DNA from: Sphingomonadales bacterium UBA7473
GTDB lineage: Bacteria; Pseudomonadota; Alphaproteobacteria; Sphingomonadales; Sphingomonadaceae
Assembly (NCBI GenBank): GCA_002478575.1
Contig: DLOX01000064.1
Coordinates: 5,800-11,933, forward strand
Direction of reading: 5' to 3'
Length of the DNA stretch: 6,134 bases
Shown: positions 1 to 5,145 of the stretch, piece by piece
How positions within the stretch are numbered: position 1 is the first letter of the stretch
Layout: every line of letters starts with the position of its first letter
Notes under the pieces: model-generated
Databases searched by the model: none
Seen by the model: the letters and a program-made list of their open reading frames with translations, nothing else
Told to the model about the DNA's origin: nothing
Made by a program: the position numbers and the translations under genes

Positions 1-134
1 GGCGAAATCGGGTTCTTCTCATAGGGGTAATTGATCGTCGCCTTCGCCTTGAAGAAATATTTCAAGGTGAGCGCGTGCGCTTTCACAAACTCCCACAGCG
101 TGAAGGTTTTGATGAGATGGGCGATTGTGGTCAT
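1..134 (-). CDS. nuoI: NADH-quinone oxidoreductase subunit I, N-terminal fragment (cut by window edge)
   Basis: Only the first 44 codons are inside the window; the gene continues past the left edge. The protein begins MTTIAHLIKTF and includes the stretch LKYFFKAKATINYPYEKNP, which is typical of the alphaproteobacterial NuoI N-terminus ahead of its ferredoxin-like domain. NuoI is the peripheral-arm subunit that carries two [4Fe-4S] clusters (N6a, N6b) and passes electrons towards the quinone site at NuoH. The cysteine motifs lie outside the window and cannot be checked. The start is ATG at 134-132, overlapping the nuoH stop as ATGA (131-134). A weak Shine-Dalgarno, AGGTG at 142-146, sits 7 nt upstream within the last nuoH codons. 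Translation is probably coupled to nuoH. The identification rests on this N-terminal match and on the canonical H-I gene order. Confidence 0.93.
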   Translation of the reverse strand, partial: MTTIAHLIKTFTLWEFVKAHALTLKYFFKAKATINYPYEKNPIS

Positions 135-541
135 GCGTTAACACCTAGATCGCGGGCAGAAGCGCACCCGTCCCAAAATAAATCTTTTCCATCGAATATC
201 TGGAGGTCCGCATCCGCCCGACCGTCTTCCCGAATGACATCATACACTGCCATCGAAAGTTCCACCTCAGGGGCCTTCCCAAATGCAACGAGCTTGCCGC
301 TCCCACCGTAGCCATTTGTCTTGTCGAGCTTGAACCGATAGCGTCCAGCTAGTCTGTCGGGATGGCTAATACGGATGACCATCTCGCCATTAAAATCAAA
401 GTCTTTTGGGCGTTGCAAAATAACTAGTGGAAACTGAGGCTCTCGACCGTTCCTCTTTTCGCGAGTAAAGGAACATGCGTCCGATGCGCCCGAGGACCGC
501 ATCATCGCGGCGACATTAGTCTTCGAAGGGCGCTCGCTGTC
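131..541 (-). other. Uncharacterised C-terminal domain fused to NuoH (residues 347-482)
   Basis: This is the in-frame segment after the last NuoH transmembrane helix (…SGYLMMTRF, ending at residue 346). I do not recognise the domain. It is hydrophilic, has no obvious membrane segment, and alternates short polar and hydrophobic stretches as beta-rich domains do (for example FNGEMVIRIS and GRYRFKL). It has two cysteines, C369 and C472, near its two ends. With eight helices and the quinone-side loops in the cytoplasm, the C-terminus should be periplasmic, where such a pair could form a disulfide; that is inference. One hand-counted block (361-420) is 25/60 G+C, against 39/60 for a nuoG block (2281-2340), so the segment may have a different origin from the core. 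The alternatives are a formerly separate gene that lost its start by fusion, or lineage-specific growth of the tail. M359 and M360 have no convincing Shine-Dalgarno, so separate translation is unlikely. Confidence 0.75.
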
Positions 542-1579
542 AAACCTCGTCATCATCAAATATCCACTCACCAAAAACACCCAGAAGAGCGATATCGGCA
601 GAAACACCTTCCACCCCAAACGCATCAGTTGGTCATAGCGGAAGCGGGGCACAGTCGCCTTCACCCAAGCGAAGAGGAAGAAGAAGATCAGGAACTTCAA
701 AAGCAACCAAATGAAGCCAGGCACCGCGTAAAGCGGCTCCCAATCAATCGGCGGCAAATATCCGCCCCAGAAGAGGACCGCGTTCAGCACGCACATCAAG
801 ATCACATTGGCATATTCGCCCAGCCAATAGAGCGCGAAGGCCATGGACGAATATTCGGTTTGATATCCGGCGACGAGCTCGCTTTCCGCTTCCGTCAAAT
901 CGAAAGGCGCCCGCGCAGTTTCGGCCAAGCTGGAGATGAAAAACAGCACCGCCATTGGAAACAGCAGCGGATTGAGCGCGAAGGCGTTGATGCCAAAGAC
1001 ATGGTCCTTCTGCGCCTCAACAATGCCCGTCATGTTGAACGTGCCTGCCCACAGCACAATCGAGATCAGGATGAAGCCAATTGAAACTTCATAGCTGACC
1101 ATCTGCGCCGCGGCCCGAAGAGCGGAATAGAAGGGATATTTGGAGTTGGACGCCCAACCCGCAATGATAATGCCATACACCCCCAGCGAACTCGCCGCGA
1201 GGATATAGAGCAAGCCGACATTGATATCGGTCAGCACCACGCCCTTTTGGAACGGGATCACCGCCCACACGATCAAAGCGACTGTGAAGGTGATGATCGG
1301 AGCGATCAGGAATAGTCCACGGTTGGACGCTGTCGGGATGATGGTTTCTTGCAAGAAAACCTTCAAACCATCGGCAAAGCTTTGCAGCACGCCAAGCGGA
1401 CCGACGACATTCGGCCCCCGCCGAAGCGCAAAGGCCGCCCAAAGCTTACGCTCCGCATAAATGATCATCGCGACCGTGAGCATCACAGGAAGCGCGATGA
1501 GGAGGATAAGGCTCAAATGGCTGAGGAACCAGCCAAAGCCTTCGCCCGCCCATGATTGGAACCATTGGGTATAGGTCAT
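131..1579 (-). CDS. nuoH: NADH-quinone oxidoreductase subunit H with an unusual C-terminal extension of about 136 residues
   Basis: NuoH is the membrane subunit at the joint of the two arms of complex I; it forms part of the quinone chamber and the start of the proton path. Residues 1-346 are a full-length, normal core. It contains ERKLWAAFALRRGPNVVGP (43-61), the acidic cytoplasmic loop AETARAPFDLTEAESELVAG (219-238) and RFRYDQLMRLGWK (312-324). I count eight hydrophobic segments near 20-41, 89-108, 121-142, 160-180, 200-218, 247-272, 286-308 and 323-343. The family usually ends at about this point, but the frame stays open to residue 482. The start is ATG at 1579, 7 nt after GGGGAGG (1587-1593), which belongs to the adjacent repeat. 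The stop overlaps the nuoI start as ATGA. The core assignment is secure; the function of the tail is unknown and is described separately. Confidence 0.95.
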   Translation of the reverse strand: MTYTQWFQSWAGEGFGWFLSHLSLILLIALPVMLTVAMIIYAERKLWAAFALRRGPNVVGPLGVLQSFADGLKVFLQETIIPTASNRGLFLIAPIITFTVALIVWAVIPFQKGVVLTDINVGLLYILAASSLGVYGIIIAGWASNSKYPFYSALRAAAQMVSYEVSIGFILISIVLWAGTFNMTGIVEAQKDHVFGINAFALNPLLFPMAVLFFISSLAETARAPFDLTEAESELVAGYQTEYSSMAFALYWLGEYANVILMCVLNAVLFWGGYLPPIDWEPLYAVPGFIWLLLKFLIFFFLFAWVKATVPRFRYDQLMRLGWKVFLPISLFWVFLVSGYLMMTRFDSERPSKTNVAAMMRSSGASDACSFTREKRNGREPQFPLVILQRPKDFDFNGEMVIRISHPDRLAGRYRFKLDKTNGYGGSGKLVAFGKAPEVELSMAVYDVIREDGRADADLQIFDGKDLFWDGCASARDLGVNA

Positions 1580-1737
1580 GCTAAATCCTCCCCATTCATG
1601 GGGAGGGGGACCGCCCGAAGGGTGGTGGAGGGGCGATTGGGAAGGTCACGGACGGCAACGGAGAGGCGGCACCTCCCCTCCACCACTGCGTGGTCCCCCT
1701 CGCCGCAAACGGGGAGGATTTTCAACGCCCAACTCAT
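1576..1737 (-). CDS. Possible 53-codon ORF spanning the repeat, overlapping both nuoG and nuoH
   Basis: An ATG at 1737-1735 overlaps the nuoG stop as ATGA. It is preceded by GGAGG (1745-1749) with a 7-nt gap, the same layout used at two upstream junctions. The frame runs through the whole palindromic element without a stop and ends in TGA at 1578-1576, overlapping the nuoH start as ATGA. The peptide begins MSWALKILPVCGEGD and ends PLPMNGEDLA. It has no recognisable domain, signal or membrane segment, and most of it is translated repeat, so a conserved protein function is unlikely. Its possible role is as a ribosome path linking nuoG to nuoH, which would open the hairpin over the nuoH ribosome-binding site. 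Chance is a serious alternative: a GC-rich 53-codon frame is often open, and the ending phase has a one-in-three chance of matching. Confidence 0.3.
   Translation of the reverse strand: MSWALKILPVCGEGDHAVVEGRCRLSVAVRDLPNRPSTTLRAVPLPMNGEDLA
1583..1721. repeat. 139-bp palindromic intergenic element between nuoG and nuoH
   Basis: The element is bounded by perfect 11-nt inverted repeats, AAATCCTCCCC (1583-1593) and GGGGAGGATTT (1711-1721). The arms inside are also inverted copies: each carries GAGGGGGACC and, a short spacer later, GTGGTGGAGGGG (on the plus strand on the left side, on the minus strand on the right side). The spacers form small hairpins of their own, CCGCCC-GAA-GGGTGG and CCAC-TGC-GTGG. 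The whole could fold as one long branched hairpin in RNA. It encodes no transposase. From memory, similar elements are scattered between genes in sphingomonad and some other alphaproteobacterial genomes, often producing false proline/glycine-rich ORF calls. Copy number cannot be seen from this window, and I see no clear target-site duplication. The transcript-sense 3' end is followed by ATTTAGC, not a U-run, so it is not a typical terminator. Confidence 0.85.
1587..1606 (-). promoter_or_regulatory. nuoH Shine-Dalgarno, supplied by the repeat end and buried in a local hairpin
   Basis: In the sense of the transcript, GGGGAGG (1593-1587) lies 7 nt before the nuoH ATG and is a near-ideal ribosome-binding site. 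It is part of the terminal inverted repeat of the palindromic element. Just upstream, CCTCCCC (1606-1600) pairs with it perfectly. The full local stem is CCTCCCCAT/ATGGGGAGG, with 8 bp practical if a TGAA tetraloop forms. The distal terminal repeat (1711-1721) is an alternative partner of 11 bp. Either fold would mask the site. Whether it forms in cells, or is opened by ribosomes arriving from nuoG, cannot be told from sequence. Confidence 0.6.
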
Positions 1738-3734
1738 TCCGCAGCCTCCGCAAATTCGACGCCTTGCACCAATTCATCCGAGCAGCGCCGCATCGTGGCG
1801 GATGCGCGGCAGATGCTGTTGGTCAGGTAAAAATCCTTGATCGGATAGTCTGCGATGGTGCCGACGGGTTTAGCGGGCAATTTTGGTTCGACCCAACCAT
1901 AGTCCGCCAAGCCTTCAACACCCAAAGCAGGCACAGCGGCCGCCATTGCGCTGCGAAGCTGATCGAGACTATCGAACGGCAATTTCGCACCGAGGACTTC
2001 AGACAAAGCCCGGAAGATGGACCAATCCTCTCGAGCATCACCGGGCGGGAAGACCGCCTTTGCTCCGCGCTGAATCCGGCCTTCCAAATTCACATAAGTG
2101 CCTGATTTCTCGGTATAGGCAGCGCCCGGCAGGATCACATCGGCATTGGCCGCGCCCTTATCGCCATGATGGCCGACATAGACTTTGAAGCTGCCTGCAA
2201 AGAGCGCATAATCCACGTCGTCAGCGCCGAGGAAGAAGGCCATTTTCGGGCTCTTCGCCGCCAGCGCCTTGATGCCGCCGTCATGCGCATAACCCAGCAT
2301 CAGCCCGCCCATCCGCGCAGCCGCGAAGTGGAGGACGTTGAAGCCGTTCCAGCCCTCACGCACGAGGTTAAACTTCTTTGCGAAAGCTAAAGCTGCGCCG
2401 TGCACGCCTTCATAACGAAGCGCACCGCCGCCAACTATGATCGCAGGCCGTTCCGCCGATTTCAGGGCGTCGGCCAAAACCTTGGGCGGCTTCACTAGCG
2501 CGCCAAGATCGTCGCCCAGCCATTCAACTTTATAAGTCAGGTCTGTGACTGGACCGATAGCAAAGACCTTCGCCCGGCGCTTCCGCACAGCCTTTTGAAT
2601 GCGCGTGTTGACTAGGGCAGCTTCACGACGAACGTCAGACCCCACCAGCAAGATCACATCGGCAGTTTCAATCCCCGCGATGGTGCTGTTGAAATTGACG
2701 GCACTCAGCGACGATGTGTCATAGGCGAGGCCCGTTTGCCGTCCTTCGAGCATCGCGCTTCCAGCCAAGACCCGCGCCGCGAACATGGTTTCGCAATCGA
2801 CCATATCGCCTGCGATAACAGCCGCTTCGCCGCTCCACTGCGCTTTGATGGCCGCAAAGGCTTCGTTCCAGCTCGCCGCGACCAACTTGCCGCCGGTTCG
2901 CACATAGGGCTTGTCGAGGCGTCCATGGATCAAGCCATCAACCGCATGGCGCGTTTTATCGCTTGCCCATTCCTCATTCACCTCTTCGCTGATGCGCGGC
3001 ACTGCGCGAAGGACGGCACGGCCGCGGCTATCGATGCGGATATTGGTGCCCACGGCATCCATCACATCAATCGAAGGTGTTTTGGTCAGCTCCCATGGCC
3101 GCGCTTCGAACGCGTAGGGCTTAGACGTCAGCGCACCGACGGGGCACAGATCAACGACATTGCCGCTGAGTTCACTCGTCACGGCCTTTTCGAGATAAGA
3201 GGTGATTTGCATCCCCTCGCCGCGCCCAATCGCGCCAATTTCTTCAATGCCGGCCACTTCCTCGGCAAAGCGGATGCAGCGCGTGCATTGGATGCAGCGC
3301 GTCATCACAGTCTTCACAATCGGCCCCATATATTTCTCAGTCACGGCCCGCTTATTCTCATCATAGCGAGAGGCACCGCGCCCATAGGCGACCGATTGAT
3401 CCTGCAAATCGCATTCGCCGCCCTGATCGCAAATCGGGCAATCGAGCGGGTGATTGATGAGGAGGAACTCCATCACGCCTTCACGCGCCTTTTTCACCAT
3501 CGGTGAATTGGTCTTGATGATCTGACCTTCGGAAGCGGGAAGAGCGCAAGACGCCTGCGGCTTAGGCGGCCCCGGTGCAACCTCGACCAAGCACATCCGG
3601 CAATTGCCCGCGATGGACAGCCGCTCATGGTAGCAGAAGCGGGGGATTTCCTTGCCCGCAAGCTCACAGGCTTGGAGAACGGTTGCTCCAGCGGGAACTT
3701 CGATTTCGGTGCCATCTACGGTGACTTTAGGCAT
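1734..3734 (-). CDS. nuoG: NADH-quinone oxidoreductase subunit G
   Basis: NuoG is the large iron-sulfur subunit of the complex I peripheral arm. It carries electrons from NuoF towards NuoI. The 666-residue product is of usual length for the alphaproteobacterial form. Residues 1-75 form a ferredoxin-like [2Fe-2S] domain with C34, C45, C48 and C63. H95, C99, C102 and C108 are the ligands of the His-coordinated [4Fe-4S] cluster N5. C147, C150, C153 and C197 (ending in the motif DLCPVGAL) bind cluster N4. From about residue 215 onward lies the molybdopterin-oxidoreductase-like domain, which in this family holds no cofactor. I see no extra four-cysteine motif for the N7 cluster found in some bacteria. 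The start is ATG at 3734, sharing one base with the upstream stop (TAATG), with GAGG at 3745-3748 as a modest Shine-Dalgarno 10 nt away. The C-terminus ends EAAE, as in NuoF and the 5145-4435 product. Confidence 0.97.
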   Translation of the reverse strand: MPKVTVDGTEIEVPAGATVLQACELAGKEIPRFCYHERLSIAGNCRMCLVEVAPGPPKPQASCALPASEGQIIKTNSPMVKKAREGVMEFLLINHPLDCPICDQGGECDLQDQSVAYGRGASRYDENKRAVTEKYMGPIVKTVMTRCIQCTRCIRFAEEVAGIEEIGAIGRGEGMQITSYLEKAVTSELSGNVVDLCPVGALTSKPYAFEARPWELTKTPSIDVMDAVGTNIRIDSRGRAVLRAVPRISEEVNEEWASDKTRHAVDGLIHGRLDKPYVRTGGKLVAASWNEAFAAIKAQWSGEAAVIAGDMVDCETMFAARVLAGSAMLEGRQTGLAYDTSSLSAVNFNSTIAGIETADVILLVGSDVRREAALVNTRIQKAVRKRRAKVFAIGPVTDLTYKVEWLGDDLGALVKPPKVLADALKSAERPAIIVGGGALRYEGVHGAALAFAKKFNLVREGWNGFNVLHFAAARMGGLMLGYAHDGGIKALAAKSPKMAFFLGADDVDYALFAGSFKVYVGHHGDKGAANADVILPGAAYTEKSGTYVNLEGRIQRGAKAVFPPGDAREDWSIFRALSEVLGAKLPFDSLDQLRSAMAAAVPALGVEGLADYGWVEPKLPAKPVGTIADYPIKDFYLTNSICRASATMRRCSDELVQGVEFAEAAE

Positions 3735-4438
3735 TATCGCTTATCCTCGAGCGACGTGACGCTCACTGGCATTGATTTCGCGTTGCGATACAGAACTTCG
3801 GCAATCAGTCCCCGCAACACGCTCATTGAAAATTTGATTGTCATATCAACAGTTTTGGACATGCAAGAATTGAATGCGGGTCGCAATGATCGGAAAATAC
3901 GCTTCTCTTCTTCTGAGACAAGGTAACTGAACACCAGAGCATGTGCTACTTCCGTATTCTCACGCACCACGCAATCTGCGAATTTTCGCAGCCCGATATG
4001 AACATCTTCATCCGGTTTTGGCACAGCAGAAGCGCCCACGCTAAAATCGACTGATGCCAATGACGAGAAGTCTGGTGTTTTGGATCGCGAGTAGTCGGTT
4101 CTGTAAAGATACTCATAGGCGCTACCCCGATAGAGTCCCTCTTGAAATCTCATCTCTCCTGAAGAGAAACAGTCAATTTCCGTTATTGAACGCACTTTCT
4201 TGATTGCCAGTTTTGACCCCGGGAAAGTAGCCAAGTAGCTTTCGACGCTACGTCTTGCCGATTCCCCCGTACATTTCGCATAGTTTTGCATGGTTATCCG
4301 GCCTCGATCGACAGGACTCAATGTGCCGTGAGCCATCTGAGCCGGGCTTGGGCCGATGTGCGTACCAGTATTTTGAGCCATCGCCGATACCATGGGAAAG
4401 TTGATGGCAATGCACACAAAAATGGCTCTAATTCTCAC
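3734..4438 (-). CDS. Unrecognised secreted protein, second of a paralogous pair between nuoF and nuoG
   Basis: I cannot name this family. Residues 1-21 look like a Sec signal peptide: MRIRAI, a hydrophobic core, and an AMA site before Q22. The mature protein has exactly four cysteines, in two pairs: C56-x33-C90 and C156-x35-C192. Each pair is followed by a similar motif, RGSAYEYLYR (104-113) and RGLIAEVLYR (209-218), so the protein is a tandem of two related modules. The upstream neighbour (236 residues) has the same cysteine spacing and motif positions and is a clear paralogue by eye. There is no lipobox, metal-site cluster or later membrane helix. The start is GTG at 4438, overlapping the previous stop as GTGA, with GGAGG 7 nt upstream (4446-4450). 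The stop shares a base with the nuoG start. A hand-counted block (3781-3840) is 28/60 G+C, below the nuoG block sampled. Location within the operon suggests a periplasmic role linked to complex I, but passive residence is possible. Confidence 0.85.
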   Translation of the reverse strand: MRIRAIFVCIAINFPMVSAMAQNTGTHIGPSPAQMAHGTLSPVDRGRITMQNYAKCTGESARRSVESYLATFPGSKLAIKKVRSITEIDCFSSGEMRFQEGLYRGSAYEYLYRTDYSRSKTPDFSSLASVDFSVGASAVPKPDEDVHIGLRKFADCVVRENTEVAHALVFSYLVSEEEKRIFRSLRPAFNSCMSKTVDMTIKFSMSVLRGLIAEVLYRNAKSMPVSVTSLEDKR

Positions 4439-5145
4439 TCCGCCGCCTCCACCGTCTGCGCTTCGGCCGGATAAAGCTTGTGAAACAACGCCTCCGCTAA
4501 GCTAGCGCGCAGCGATTCCCGATTTCCTGTGAGCTTAGCTCCAACACGCAGACATTTTCCCAATGTCTCGCCAATACCAGCAAAGGCCTTCCCCTCTTCC
4601 GGCGTAATGGGATCAGCGCGAAGGATCGCAAGTACGGCGGACGGGTTGGTCTCAACAGAACAGACTGACATTTCGTCAACTGCCGAATCTCTCGTCGTCG
4701 CAGCAAACCAAGGCCTCGTGTAAACTGCAGGTCCCGGAACCGGGGCAAGCTCAAGACCTTTTGTTTTCTTTTCGACGTAAGCCTCGGAAAGATAACCGCG
4801 CGCCAAGTCATCGGGAATGTAGACAATCGACTCTTCGGCGCCACTGCTTTCGGTTTCGTCAGAACATAGTGTGGAATTGAAAAGCGAGCGTCTTAGATCC
4901 TCGGCTTGCTCAACTGTAGCAGCATTTAAGTATCGGCGGGTTAAATCCCCTCGACGATTGACCAAACACTCAGACAAGCGATGGGCCTTTCCGACAGCTC
5001 TTGCACGATCAACTTTCTCGACAGTCTTCAGCCGTTCCCCAAGCCGCGATCCGACTGGCGGGTCATTGGCCAACGCCGGAACGGCCGACCACCCACAAAC
5101 AGCAAGTGTGCTTACGGCTATAAATTGGCGCGAGAAGAGCCTCAC
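4435..5145 (-). CDS. Unrecognised secreted protein, first of a paralogous pair between nuoF and nuoG
   Basis: I do not recognise the family. Residues 1-26 form a good Sec signal peptide (MRLFSRQF, hydrophobic core, PALA before N27), so the mature protein of about 210 residues should be periplasmic or exported. Its mature cysteines are C60-x33-C94 and C162-x35-C198, the same spacing as in the downstream neighbour. Each half ends in a related motif, RGYLSEAYV (116-124) and RASLAEALF (213-221), showing an internal duplication. VCSVE lacks the residues of a lipobox, and the C17 inside the signal peptide follows valine, so it is not a likely lipoprotein. The start is GTG at 5145, overlapping the nuoF stop as GTGA. 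GGAGG at 5153-5157 lies 7 nt upstream inside the last nuoF codons, so translation is probably coupled to nuoF. It ends VEAAE, like the NuoF and NuoG tails, and that end carries the ribosome-binding site for the next gene. Confidence 0.85.
   Translation of the reverse strand: MRLFSRQFIAVSTLAVCGWSAVPALANDPPVGSRLGERLKTVEKVDRARAVGKAHRLSECLVNRRGDLTRRYLNAATVEQAEDLRRSLFNSTLCSDETESSGAEESIVYIPDDLARGYLSEAYVEKKTKGLELAPVPGPAVYTRPWFAATTRDSAVDEMSVCSVETNPSAVLAILRADPITPEEGKAFAGIGETLGKCLRVGAKLTGNRESLRASLAEALFHKLYPAEAQTVEAAE
4446..4450 (-). promoter_or_regulatory. Shine-Dalgarno GGAGG deciding the GTG start at 4438
   Basis: GGAGG sits in the codons for the VEAAE tail of the preceding gene, 7 nt before a GTG that overlaps that gene's TGA. 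The downstream frame has no better-placed ATG at its start, and this GTG gives a complete signal peptide, so it is the preferred start. Confidence 0.75.

Noticed and set aside
131..541. NuoH extension as a frameshift artefact
   Set aside because: The extension is fully open, shows normal protein-like composition, and ends in an exact ATGA overlap with nuoI. An accidental read-through would rarely end so neatly. An assembly error cannot be wholly excluded.
1583..1721. Rho-independent terminator between nuoG and nuoH
   Set aside because: The inverted repeat is long, but in the transcript sense it is followed by ATTTAGCATG without a U-run, and nuoH must be expressed from the same operon.
1556..2105. 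Plus-strand open frames over the repeat and the nuoG 3' end
   Set aside because: The products are proline-, glycine- and arginine-rich translations of the palindromic element followed by antisense nuoG, a common source of false gene calls.
2736..3506. Plus-strand open frame of 256 codons inside nuoG
   Set aside because: It lies wholly antisense to a secure NuoG with all cluster ligands, and has no recognisable domain or ribosome-binding site. It is a shadow of the GC-rich coding frame.
4435..5145. Lipoprotein signal at C17 of the first secreted protein
   Set aside because: The residue before C17 is valine and the cysteine lies within the hydrophobic core; a later PALA site fits ordinary signal peptidase I better.
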